Source of the DNA: Arthrobacter sp. SLBN-122
GTDB lineage: Bacteria; Actinomycetota; Actinomycetes; Actinomycetales; Micrococcaceae
Assembly: GCF_006715165.1 (NCBI RefSeq)
Contig: NZ_VFMS01000001.1
Span: forward strand, 310,001 to 374,000
Direction of reading: 5' to 3'
DNA: 64,000 nucleotides
In this document: one piece after another, positions 30,114 through 38,085 of the stretch
How positions within the stretch are numbered: position 1 is the stretch's first letter
Layout of the letters: each line of letters opens with the position of its first letter
Notes under the pieces: generated by a model
Database searches by the model: none
The model's input: the letters and a program-made list of their open reading frames with translations, nothing else
What the model was told of the DNA's origin: nothing
Translations under genes and position numbers: made by a program

Positions 30114-31625
30114 GTGTCACCACAGGAGTCGGGGCCCGGGGAGCCGATGGAGGATCCGGCAGGCGCTGGACAGGACGACGGCGGGCCGGCAGCTTTAAGC
30201 GGCCGTCAGCCGGTGCCGTCCGCCTGGGAGCAGCCGTGGGCACCGCCCGCAGGGCGGCCAGGAATTCCGGGGCAGGAACCAGAGGCCAGGCAGCAACCGC
30301 CCGGATGGCAACAATCCGGATGGCAACAATCCGGACAGCACCCAAACCTTAACACTCCCTACCCGGGAAACCCGTACCGCGGCTCCTCCCCCTACGGCAG
30401 CCAAGCGGCCGGCGGCCAGTATTACGGTGGCTCCCCCTCCGGTGGGCAGTCCCATAGCGGCCCGGGATACAGCGGCCAGCCCCACAGCGGATCCCCTTAT
30501 GGCGGGCCGCGCTACGACGGCTCCCCGTATCCAGGCGGTTCCTACGGAGCCTGGCCATCGCAACAGCCCCGGTACACCGCTCCGCCCAAGCCCGGGATCA
30601 TCCCGTTGCGTCCGTTGATGTTCGGGGAGATCCTGGACGGCTCATTCCAGGCCATCAGGCGCAATGCCAAGGCCATGCTCGGCGCCGGCCTCCTGGCGCA
30701 GTCCCTGTCGGCAATCCTCGCGGCGGTGCTTACAGGATTCCTTGCCACGTCATCAGGGTCCATGGAAGCCTGGGCGGAGACCGCGAGCAACGCCGACATC
30801 GCGTCCGTGGGGATCGGGCTGATGGCTACCTTTGCCCTGCTGTCCATCCTGTCCGTGTTCATGTCCGTTGTGCTCCAGGGCGCCATGGTGGTCCCGGTGG
30901 CCCGGTCCGTCCTGAACCGGCCCACCGGCTTCCGCCGCATGTTGTCGCTGGTGCGTTCACGGATCGCGGCGCTGGTCAGGCTGGCGGCGGTGCTGGTCGC
31001 AGCGGCCATAGCCGCGATGGTGCTTTTCTTCGTCGTCATCGTGCTCCTGTTCTCCAATATCCGTGGCGCGGGCGCACTGCTGGTCATCCCGCTGATGATG
31101 GCTTTCGGTGCCGTGTTCCTCTGGGTGGCGATCAAGCTCATGGTGGCGCCTGCCGCCGTCGTCATCGAAGAACTGGGCGCATTTGCCGGGCTTCGCCGCT
31201 CGTGGCAACTGACCCGCGCCAACTGGTGGCGGATCCTTGGCATCACCCTGGTGGTGGGCATCCTGGTTGCTGTCATCACGCAGGTGATCCTGATCCCCGC
31301 AAGCCTGCTGCCCTCGGTCCTGTCGGGGGTCGTCTCGCCACACGGCGGCCCCGGACAGGACTCAACGCTGTCCGTTGCCATCGGCATCATCACCGCGGTG
31401 GTGGGTGCCCTGGTGGGAGCGGTGGGCTACGCCTTCCAGACGTCTGTCATGGCATTGCTCTATATGGACCTGCGGATGCGCAAGGACGGTCTGGACATCG
31501 CGCTCCTGCGCGAACTGGAAACCGGGTCGGATCCTGGCAGCATCCCGGGCCGGAATGCCCAGGGCGGAAGCACCCCGTACCCCGGATACGGGACGGCGCC
31601 GGGAGCATGGCCCTATGGCCGCTGA
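30114..31625 (+). CDS. GDPD-type membrane-domain protein with disordered Gly/Ser/Tyr/Pro N-terminus
   Basis: A 503-residue integral membrane protein. Residues 1-170 are low-complexity (GSSPYGSQAAGGQYYGG-like, with a direct repeat GWQQSGWQQSG) and should be disordered. The membrane half holds six or so segments, including LLAQSLSAILAAVLTGFLA, LLSILSVFMSVVLQGAMVV, ILGITLVVGILVAVITQVIL and VAIGIITAVVGALVGAVGYAF. It resembles the membrane domain found fused to glycerophosphodiester phosphodiesterases, but no catalytic domain is present. GGGAGGAATCA precedes GTG 30114; an upstream in-frame ATG at 30033 is less likely. It leads the DUF4129-DUF4350-MoxR-DUF58 operon. Confidence 0.85.
   Translation: MSPQESGPGEPMEDPAGAGQDDGGPAALSGRQPVPSAWEQPWAPPAGRPGIPGQEPEARQQPPGWQQSGWQQSGQHPNLNTPYPGNPYRGSSPYGSQAAGGQYYGGSPSGGQSHSGPGYSGQPHSGSPYGGPRYDGSPYPGGSYGAWPSQQPRYTAPPKPGIIPLRPLMFGEILDGSFQAIRRNAKAMLGAGLLAQSLSAILAAVLTGFLATSSGSMEAWAETASNADIASVGIGLMATFALLSILSVFMSVVLQGAMVVPVARSVLNRPTGFRRMLSLVRSRIAALVRLAAVLVAAAIAAMVLFFVVIVLLFSNIRGAGALLVIPLMMAFGAVFLWVAIKLMVAPAAVVIEELGAFAGLRRSWQLTRANWWRILGITLVVGILVAVITQVILIPASLLPSVLSGVVSPHGGPGQDSTLSVAIGIITAVVGALVGAVGYAFQTSVMALLYMDLRMRKDGLDIALLRELETGSDPGSIPGRNAQGGSTPYPGYGTAPGAWPYGR
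30301..30330. repeat. Tandem 15-bp repeat inside the 30114 gene
   Basis: The unit CCGGATGGCAACAAT occurs twice in a row, encoding the repeated SGWQQ in the disordered N-terminus. The length is a multiple of three, so gain or loss of a unit would keep the frame. Confidence 0.8.
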
Positions 31626-32244
31626 ACCACCCGTGCTTCCCGACGCCGGGGAGGCACGGCGCTGGGCAGCGGAGGAACTGGCCAGACAGGAGTACCGTGA
31701 CGCCGCCCCGTCCTGGCTGGACAGCCTGTGGCGGAACTTCCTGGATTGGCTGCAGTCCCTCGACGGTTCCCCGGGGGACGCTGCGCCGGTGCCCAGCCCG
31801 GTCATCGCCCTGGTCGTTGCCGCCATCATCGCGGCTGCCGTCATCCTGGCCCGTCCCCGGCTGAACGCGCGGGTGCGGCAGGCCAAGGACGTGTTTGAAA
31901 GGGAAACCGCCCTGGCCGCCGCGGACTACCGGAAGCGCGCGGAAGCCGCTGCCGCGGGCGGAAAGTGGGGGGACGCCGTCGTCGACCGTTTCCGTGCAGT
32001 GGTCCGCAGCGCCGAAGACCGGGCCATCCTTGATCCCCAGCCAGGCAGGACCGCTGATGAAGCCGCCCGGGCTTTGTCCGCACCCTTCCACCCCGAATCA
32101 GTGCGCCTGGCCCGGGCGGCGGCCACTTTCGACGGGATCCGCTATGGAAACAGGGCGGCGGGCAGCCGCGACTACCAGGAGATGGTGGAACTTGACACCA
32201 TCCTGGACGCCATGAAGCCCGCCAGCGCCGGCGCGCTGCCATGA
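31615..32244 (+). CDS. DUF4129 membrane protein
   Basis: A 209-residue protein with one membrane segment (VIALVVAAIIAAAVILA, about residue 65-82) and a cytoplasmic C-terminal DUF4129 domain of helices (AAADYRKRAEAAAAGGKWGDAVVDRFRAVVRSAEDRAIL, TADEAARALS, VRLARAAATFDGIRYG). DUF4129 occurs in MoxR-DUF58-transglutaminase loci, with no defined activity. ATG 31615 overlaps the end of the previous gene by 11 bases and its own stop overlaps the next ATG, so it belongs to one coupled operon. Confidence 0.88.
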   Translation: MAAEPPVLPDAGEARRWAAEELARQEYRDAAPSWLDSLWRNFLDWLQSLDGSPGDAAPVPSPVIALVVAAIIAAAVILARPRLNARVRQAKDVFERETALAAADYRKRAEAAAAGGKWGDAVVDRFRAVVRSAEDRAILDPQPGRTADEAARALSAPFHPESVRLARAAATFDGIRYGNRAAGSRDYQEMVELDTILDAMKPASAGALP

Positions 32245-33467
32245 CCGGGCTTCCCACCGCCGGCGAAAAGCGCCGGGATACTGATGCTGCCACCGGGTCC
32301 ACGCCTGGTGCCCGCACAACCCAGGGTTGGCTGCGGCGGCACCGTGGTGTGGGCGCAGCGGTAGTGGTGGTGGCCGCGGCGCTGGCGCTGGTCGTAGGTG
32401 CACAACTCGCGCCCAAGGGTGACACCGTTCCCCTCTCGGTCCACAATGCGGGGCCAAACGGTGCCAAGGCCCTGGGGCAGATCCTGGGCCGGCACGGGGT
32501 TTCCGTCCACAGCCCGGACCGGTTCGAGTCAGCGCTGCAGGACCTGCGCAACGGTTCCGCCCCTACGCTCCTGCTTTACGACAGGAACGGCATCCTGGAT
32601 GCGCAGCAGTTGACCCTCCTGAAAGCGGAGGCGGAGCACGTGGTGGTGGTTTCCCCCCGTTTGGAGACCCTGACCGCGCTTGACACCGGCATCCGCCAGG
32701 CCGGAGTTGTCCCCGATGCCTTCCAGGTCCTTGGCCCCGGTTGTTCCCACCCTGATGCCCAGGCGGCAGGTGAGGTCACAGGACAGGTCACCGGACAAGT
32801 CGCCGGACAGGGAGCATTTGTGTACGACGGCGCCATGTCCTGCTTCCGGGCAGCAGGAACCGCCGGGATGCTCGCCGTCAGCGGCGATGGCCGGCTGGCC
32901 GTGTTGGGCAGCACGGCAGTCCTGGGAAACGAAAGACTGGACGAACTGGGAAACGCGGCGCTCGCATTCAGGCTGCTCGGTTCCTCGCCGGACCTGGTCT
33001 GGTACCTGCCCTCGATTGCGGATGCGGCAGTCAGCGAAACCGGGGAAACCCTCGATGACCTTGCCCCGGACTGGGCCCGCTTCCTGGGCCCCTGGCTGCT
33101 CCTGGTCGCGGCAACTGCCGTCGCGTGGCGGGGGCGCCGCCATGGCCCCCTGGTTTTCGAGCCGTTGCCGGTAGTGGTCAAGGCCGTTGAGACGGCGGAG
33201 GGACGCGCCCGGCTTTACCAGGACTCCCGCGCGCTTGACCAGGCCCGCGACAACCTTCGGGCCGGGCTGCTGGTGCGGCTCTCCGGGAAGCTGCGGATGG
33301 ACCCGGCCGCCACCGCCGAGGAGATAGTCTCCGCAGTGGCCCGGCTCCTGCACCGGGATCCCGCCGAAATCCGAGCACTGATCAATGAACGCCCCACCAG
33401 CGAGGCCCGGCTGGTTGCCTGGTCGCAGGCACTGGACAAACTCGAGAAAGAGGTCAAGATCCGATGA
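32241..33467 (+). CDS. DUF4350 membrane protein
   Basis: A 408-residue protein with an N-terminal membrane segment (VGAAVVVVAAALALVVGAQLA). An extracytoplasmic DUF4350 domain follows (LSVHNAGPNGAKALGQILGRHGVSVHSPDRFESAL), then a second membrane segment (FLGPWLLLVAATAVAWRG) and a C-terminal helical domain (ARLYQDSRALDQARDNLRAGLLVRLSGKL). DUF4350 resembles a glutamine-amidotransferase-like fold and is typical of MoxR/DUF58 loci. A short repeat, EVTGQVTGQVAGQG, lies near residue 175. Both ends overlap the neighbours by ATGA. Confidence 0.87.
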   Translation: MTGLPTAGEKRRDTDAATGSTPGARTTQGWLRRHRGVGAAVVVVAAALALVVGAQLAPKGDTVPLSVHNAGPNGAKALGQILGRHGVSVHSPDRFESALQDLRNGSAPTLLLYDRNGILDAQQLTLLKAEAEHVVVVSPRLETLTALDTGIRQAGVVPDAFQVLGPGCSHPDAQAAGEVTGQVTGQVAGQGAFVYDGAMSCFRAAGTAGMLAVSGDGRLAVLGSTAVLGNERLDELGNAALAFRLLGSSPDLVWYLPSIADAAVSETGETLDDLAPDWARFLGPWLLLVAATAVAWRGRRHGPLVFEPLPVVVKAVETAEGRARLYQDSRALDQARDNLRAGLLVRLSGKLRMDPAATAEEIVSAVARLLHRDPAEIRALINERPTSEARLVAWSQALDKLEKEVKIR

Positions 33468-34459
33468 GCGAACAGAGCAGTGGCCAGCAGGTCCTTAACC
33501 AGATGGACGACGACGGCGCACGGCAGGCGCTGCTTGCTGTCCGGCGGGAGGTGGCCAAGGCAGTGGTGGGACAGGACGCCACCGTCACCGGCCTCCTGAT
33601 CGCCCTGCTTTCCCAGGGCCATGTGCTGCTGGAAGGCGTCCCCGGGGTTGCGAAGACCCTGCTGGTCCGGGCATTGTCCTCAGCGCTGAGCCTGGACACC
33701 AAGCGCGTGCAGTTCACCCCCGACCTCATGCCGGGCGATGTCACCGGCTCGCTGGTCTACGACTCGCACACCTCCGAATTCAGCTTCCGGGAGGGACCGG
33801 TCTTCACCAACCTCCTGCTGGCGGACGAGATCAACCGGACCCCTCCGAAGACGCAGGCCTCGCTCCTGGAAGCCATGGAAGAGCGGCAGGTGTCTGTGGA
33901 CGGCGTGTCCCGGCCGCTGCCGGCGCCCTTCCTGGTGGCGGCCACCCAGAATCCCGTGGAGTACGAGGGGACCTATCCCCTGCCGGAGGCACAGCTGGAC
34001 CGGTTCCTGCTCAAGCTCACCATGCCGCTGCCCGGACGCGGGGAGGAGATCGAGGTCATCCGCCGCCATGCGGCGGGGTTCGACCCACGGGATCTGGCAG
34101 CAGCCGGCGTCCGGGCGGTGGCCGGGGCGGAGGACCTGGAACGGGCACGGGAGGCAGTGGCCCGGGTAGCGGTTGAACCGGAAATTATCGGCTACATCGT
34201 TGATCTGGTGCGCGCCACCCGTTCAGCTCCGTCATTCCAGCTTGGCGTCTCACCCCGCGGGGCCACTGCCCTGCTCAACACTTCAAGGGCGTGGGCCTGG
34301 CTCTCCGGCCGGCCGTTCGTCACCCCGGACGATGTCAAGGCGCTGGCCCTGCCCTGCCTGCGGCACCGGGTGGCGCTGCAGCCCGAAGCGCAGATGGACG
34401 GGGTCAGGGTGGACGACGTCCTGGGCAGCATCCTCGCTTCCGTCCCCGTTCCGCGCTGA
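33464..34459 (+). CDS. moxR: MoxR-family AAA+ ATPase
   Basis: A 331-residue MoxR ATPase, a chaperone-like AAA+ protein that usually activates partners carrying VWA or DUF58 domains. Walker A is EGVPGVAKT (about 57-65), Walker B is LLLADEINRTPPKTQ, sensor 1 is FLVAATQNPVEYEGTYPLPEAQLDRF, and the lid contains SPRGATALLNTSRAWAWLSGRPFVTPDDVKALA. It is translationally coupled to the DUF4350 gene before it (ATGA) and to the DUF58 gene after it (TGATG), which argues that the products act together. Confidence 0.95.
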   Translation: MSEQSSGQQVLNQMDDDGARQALLAVRREVAKAVVGQDATVTGLLIALLSQGHVLLEGVPGVAKTLLVRALSSALSLDTKRVQFTPDLMPGDVTGSLVYDSHTSEFSFREGPVFTNLLLADEINRTPPKTQASLLEAMEERQVSVDGVSRPLPAPFLVAATQNPVEYEGTYPLPEAQLDRFLLKLTMPLPGRGEEIEVIRRHAAGFDPRDLAAAGVRAVAGAEDLERAREAVARVAVEPEIIGYIVDLVRATRSAPSFQLGVSPRGATALLNTSRAWAWLSGRPFVTPDDVKALALPCLRHRVALQPEAQMDGVRVDDVLGSILASVPVPR

Positions 34460-35733
34460 TGGCCATCTCCGGTCGCTTCGTGGCGGTGGTGCTGCTGGGC
34501 CTGGTACCGGTACTGCTGTTCCCGGGATGGCTGACCGCAGTGGCCACGGTCGCCCTGCTCACCGCGTTGTTGAGCGCCGAACTGCTTTTCGCGGGATCCC
34601 TTCGGCAGGTCACTGTGACGCGTGCCGAACCGGAGAACGTCACGCTCAACAATGCGGTGGAAGCGGTGTTCACGGTCCGCAACAGCGGCACCAGGCGGCT
34701 TCGCGGAACCTTCAGGGACGGGTGGCAACCGTCCGCCGGCGCCCTGAACCCCGTCCAGGACATGGACGTCCCGGCCGGCGAGGGCAGGCGGTTCGCAGTG
34801 CAACTCCGGCCGGTCCGCCGGGGTAACCTCGCCGCGCCGCATGTGACGTTTCGTTCATTTGGCCCGCTGGGGCTGGCAGCCCGCCAGCGGACCATCGAAT
34901 CTCCGGGCTCCGTGCGGGTGCTGCCGCCCTTCCATTCCCGTCGCCACCTGCCGTCGAAGCTGCGGAAGCTGCGCGAGCTCGACGGGAAGGCCGCAGTCCA
35001 GATCCGCGGCGCCGGCACCGAGTTCGATTCCCTGCGCGACTACGTCCGCGGCGACGACGTGCGCTCCATCGACTGGCGCGCCACCGCCCGGCGTTCCTCC
35101 GTCGTGGTCCGGACCTGGCGCCCGGAACGGGACCGCCGCGTGGTGATGGTATTGGATACATCCCGTACCGCCGAAACCCGCCTGGATACCGGGATCGAGG
35201 CTGCGCTTCTTCTGGGGGTCCTGGCCGAACGGGGTGGCGACCGGGTGGACTTTGTGGCATTCGACCGCAGGACCAGGGCGCGGGCCGGCTCTGCCGGGCA
35301 GGGCACTATCCTGGGCCGGCTGGTCCAGGCCATGGCACCCCTTGAGGCGGAGCTGATCGAGATGGATTGGCCTGCGGTCCCCGCGGAGGTCCGCGCGGTT
35401 TCGGCCCACCGGTCCCTCGTGGTGCTGCTGACGTCGCTGGACAGCGGGGCGCCGGAAGAAGGCCTGCTGCCCGCGGCGGAGCGGCTGGCAAGCCAGCATG
35501 CCGTAGTGGTGGCGGCCGTCCGCGATCCCCAGCTGGGCGCCATGCTCCGCGACCGCAACGACGCCACGGCGGTGTTCCGCGCGGCTGCGGCGGAGCGGGC
35601 CCTCCTCCAGCGGGCGGCGGTGACGGCCGAGCTGCGCCGCTACGGCGTGGAAGTAGTGGATGCCGAGCCACACGACCTGCCGCCAAGGCTTGCAGACATG
35701 TACATCAGGCTCAAGGCTGCCGGTAGATTGTGA
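34459..35733 (+). CDS. DUF58 protein
   Basis: A 424-residue protein with two closely spaced N-terminal membrane segments (FVAVVLLGLVPVLLFPGWL, TAVATVALLTALLSAELLFA), a beta-sandwich-like domain (VRNSGTRRLRGTF) and the DUF58 signature GTEFDSLRDYVRGDDVRSIDWRATARRSS near residue 190. A VWA-like fold follows, with VVMVLDTSRT in place of the MIDAS DxSxS (the sequence is DTSRT). Its ATG overlaps the moxR stop. DUF58-MoxR pairs are thought to support envelope or secreted-protein maturation; the substrate here is unknown. Confidence 0.92.
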   Translation: MAISGRFVAVVLLGLVPVLLFPGWLTAVATVALLTALLSAELLFAGSLRQVTVTRAEPENVTLNNAVEAVFTVRNSGTRRLRGTFRDGWQPSAGALNPVQDMDVPAGEGRRFAVQLRPVRRGNLAAPHVTFRSFGPLGLAARQRTIESPGSVRVLPPFHSRRHLPSKLRKLRELDGKAAVQIRGAGTEFDSLRDYVRGDDVRSIDWRATARRSSVVVRTWRPERDRRVVMVLDTSRTAETRLDTGIEAALLLGVLAERGGDRVDFVAFDRRTRARAGSAGQGTILGRLVQAMAPLEAELIEMDWPAVPAEVRAVSAHRSLVVLLTSLDSGAPEEGLLPAAERLASQHAVVVAAVRDPQLGAMLRDRNDATAVFRAAAAERALLQRAAVTAELRRYGVEVVDAEPHDLPPRLADMYIRLKAAGRL

Positions 35734-35776
35734 AACCACAAGGCAGTCATTCCAGAGCCAACAGGAGGTCCACTTC

Positions 35777-36490
35777 ATGAACGTCCCGATCTACCAGCAG
35801 GCCCTGGGCGGGGAATTCTCCCGGCTGCAGCCGGAACTCCAGGAGTACTTCTCGCTGGTCCCGGGATCCGGACAGTACGGCGTCGGGGAAGGAACGTTCG
35901 ACGTCGTGGGTTGCCGCCAGCAGTGGCTGCGCCCTTTGCTGCGGCTCACCGGAGGTGAAGAGGCCTTTTTCCCTGAGTATGGGGAGAACGTCCCGTTCCG
36001 GATCGAGAACCACGCGCACCAGGATCCGTTCGGCCGATCCAGCCTTACCGCCCGCCGCGAGATCCGCTTCCCGGAACGCACGCGGCTTTTCCAGGACACC
36101 ACCAGCGTCACCAACCGCGGTGGCAGCACCCAGCTGGTGGACTACGTTGGGCGCTACCGGCGCCTGGTGACCGACCTGAATTTGAGCGTCACTGCCGAGG
36201 GAAGGCTGCGCGGCGTGTCAGAGGCGTCGCGGCTCTTCCTGGGCCCGCTCCGGGTGCCGCTTCCGGCAGCCCTGGACGCCAAAGCGTACGCCGAACAGTG
36301 GTGGGATCCTGCTGAGGGCAGCAACGGGCGGCACCGCATCCAGGTTAAGGTCATCCAGCCCCAGATCGGCCTGGTCCTGGTGTACGCCGGGGCCTTTGAT
36401 TACCGGCTCCGCACCTATACCGGCGGCAGTTCCGCCCAAAGCTACCTGCCCCGCTACGCACAGCCGGACCGTTGGGAGAACAGGGTGTAG
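35777..36490 (+). CDS. DUF4166 protein
   Basis: A 237-residue protein that I place in DUF4166 from its opening IYQQALGGEFSRLQPELQEYF, NHAHQDPFGRSSLTARREIRFPERTRLFQDTT and WDPAEGSNGRHRIQVKVIQPQIGLVLVYAGAFDY. No signal peptide or membrane segment is visible. No enzymatic motif is known to me. GGAGG precedes ATG 35777 (spacing 9), independent of the DUF58 gene 43 bases upstream. Its stop lies two bases from the stop of the converging MetE-like gene. Confidence 0.8.
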   Translation: MNVPIYQQALGGEFSRLQPELQEYFSLVPGSGQYGVGEGTFDVVGCRQQWLRPLLRLTGGEEAFFPEYGENVPFRIENHAHQDPFGRSSLTARREIRFPERTRLFQDTTSVTNRGGSTQLVDYVGRYRRLVTDLNLSVTAEGRLRGVSEASRLFLGPLRVPLPAALDAKAYAEQWWDPAEGSNGRHRIQVKVIQPQIGLVLVYAGAFDYRLRTYTGGSSAQSYLPRYAQPDRWENRV

Positions 36491-36492
36491 CC

Positions 36493-37578
36493 CTATCCCA
36501 GCGCCTGCTGGTTCAGGCCGTCGGCTACCTGGGTGAGCCTGCCCAGGACGGCCGTGGCCTGCGCCGGTGAATGCTCTGCCAGGCCGGCTGCCGGGGTCAC
36601 CCGGATGGCGCCGAGCAGCGACGGCGGAAGACCCAGCTGGCGCCACGGACGCCATACCGATTCCACGCAGTCGGCAACCCGGGGCAGCGAACCGCCCGCA
36701 GGCACGTCCAGCGCACCCGCCCAGAACTGTTTGCCTGCCTCCACCGCGCCGGCCACGTGCTCCCACTGCCGGTTAGTCAATGCCTTAAGCGGCAGCGCAA
36801 TGCCGTCCGCACCGGCGGCCAGAACCAGCTCGATCGGTGCTTCGATTTCAGGGCAGGACACGACAACTTCTGCTGCACCGGCAGAGCGCAGGGCGTCCAG
36901 GACCAGACGCCAGGACTCGCGTGCTTCTGATGACGGCACAGCGCGGAGGGTGCGGTATCCGCTGGACGTGGGTATGGTTCCGGCCAGCACGGCGGCGATG
37001 TCGGGCTCGTCCACCTGCACCACCAGGCGGGCACCCGGGACAGCGGCCGCCACCCGGCGAAGGTAATCCCCTACTCCGGCGGCAAGCGACGCGGCAATGT
37101 CCCGGCGGGCCCCATGGTCCAGCAGCGCCCGCTCCCCGTTGTGCAAATGCAGGGCGGCGGCAAGGCTGAGCGGCCCCACCAGCTGCACCTTCAGTGCACC
37201 GGCGGACACGTCCTCGGCTCCGGCCACGTCGGCGAGGACGTTCAGGTCGGTGGACAGTGCCGACGCTGCACGCTGCATGTCCTTGCCGGGGCGGTCAACC
37301 AGCCGCCATCCGTAGGGCTGGACGTCCACTGCCAGCTCTTCCAGCAGCGAGGCGGTGCGGCCCACGGCGTCGGAACCCACGCCGCGGTGGGGCAGTTCGG
37401 CGAGGAATGGCAGGTGCGGACTGCCCAGTTCGCCGCGAATGATGCGGCCGGCTTCGAGCGGGTCATCCCCGGGCCATGGACCCAGGCCGGTGGCCGTCAC
37501 TTCCTTGGCTGCGGCTTCCTTGGCAGGCGCCACGGCCGGACGCCGGTCAGGCTCCGGTTGGTGCTGTTCCCGCCTCAC
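36493..37578 (-). CDS. MetE-like (UROD/methionine synthase fold) protein lacking usual zinc ligands
   Basis: A 361-residue protein resembling the C-terminal catalytic half of cobalamin-independent methionine synthase: ELPHRGVGSDAVGR, KVQLVGPLSLAAAL and VVQVDEPDIAAVL are family blocks. The zinc site looks lost. Where family members carry an H-x-C pair, this protein reads VVVSCPEI, and where they have a TPxCGL motif it reads VTPAAGL. It may therefore not transfer methyl groups from zinc-activated homocysteine. GTG start overlaps the chorismate mutase stop (GTGA), so the pair is coupled. Annotated methionine synthases of this short type are common in Arthrobacter; the activity is unproven. Confidence 0.75.
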   Translation of the reverse strand: MRREQHQPEPDRRPAVAPAKEAAAKEVTATGLGPWPGDDPLEAGRIIRGELGSPHLPFLAELPHRGVGSDAVGRTASLLEELAVDVQPYGWRLVDRPGKDMQRAASALSTDLNVLADVAGAEDVSAGALKVQLVGPLSLAAALHLHNGERALLDHGARRDIAASLAAGVGDYLRRVAAAVPGARLVVQVDEPDIAAVLAGTIPTSSGYRTLRAVPSSEARESWRLVLDALRSAGAAEVVVSCPEIEAPIELVLAAGADGIALPLKALTNRQWEHVAGAVEAGKQFWAGALDVPAGGSLPRVADCVESVWRPWRQLGLPPSLLGAIRVTPAAGLAEHSPAQATAVLGRLTQVADGLNQQALG

Positions 37579-37982
37579 GCCAGTGCGGAGGTCTGCGGCT
37601 GCTGGCCGGACGAGGCCTGGTGGCCTTCGGCGATGGCCTCGTGATGACGGATCACCTCGCCGATGATGAAGTTGAGGAACTTCTCCGCGAATGCCGGGTC
37701 GAGGTGGGCGTCCTCGGCGAGGCGGCGCAGTCTCGCGATCTGGGCCGCTTCCCGTCCTGGATCACCGGCCGGCAGGCGGTGCGTTGCCTTCAGGAAGCCC
37801 ACTTTTTGCGTGGCCTTGAAGCGCTCGGCGAGGAGGTACACCAGGGTGGCATCGATGTTGTCGATGCTGGAACGGATGGACAGCAGTTCAGCCATCACCG
37901 AATCGTCCACGTGGCCTGCCAGCGAGCTGGCGGATGGATCAAAATCGTCGGAGCCGGGAGAGGTGGGGTTGTGCTGCGTCAT
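37575..37982 (-). CDS. Chorismate mutase (AroQ class)
   Basis: A 135-residue all-helical chorismate mutase converting chorismate to prephenate, the branch point to Phe and Tyr. SIRSSIDNIDATLVYLLAERFKATQKVGFLKATHRLPAGDPGREAAQIARLRRLAEDAHLDPAFAEKFLNFIIGEVIRHHEAI contains the catalytic Arg and Lys pattern (SSIDNID, ERFKATQKVG, DPGRE). The first 30 residues are disordered. It is single-domain, so it is not fused to DAHP synthase or prephenate dehydratase. It is coupled to the MetE-like gene. Confidence 0.9.
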   Translation of the reverse strand: MTQHNPTSPGSDDFDPSASSLAGHVDDSVMAELLSIRSSIDNIDATLVYLLAERFKATQKVGFLKATHRLPAGDPGREAAQIARLRRLAEDAHLDPAFAEKFLNFIIGEVIRHHEAIAEGHQASSGQQPQTSALA

Positions 37983-38020
37983 GGTTCCAGTCTATGGGAG
38001 CCGATGGAATCGACGCGGGT

Positions 38021-38063
38021 GTGAAGCGCCGGTGCCGGCCGTTCGCCGGCCCCGGCGCTTCAC
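38021..38063 (-). terminator. Terminator of the peptide ABC operon
   Basis: A long GC-rich stem, GTGAAGCGCCGG pairing with CCGGCGCTTCAC, with an inner GCCGGC pair, lies just downstream of the ABC ATPase stop and upstream of the chorismate mutase start. Confidence 0.75.
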
Positions 38064-38085
38064 ACTTCACCCATCTCCTCCGGGG

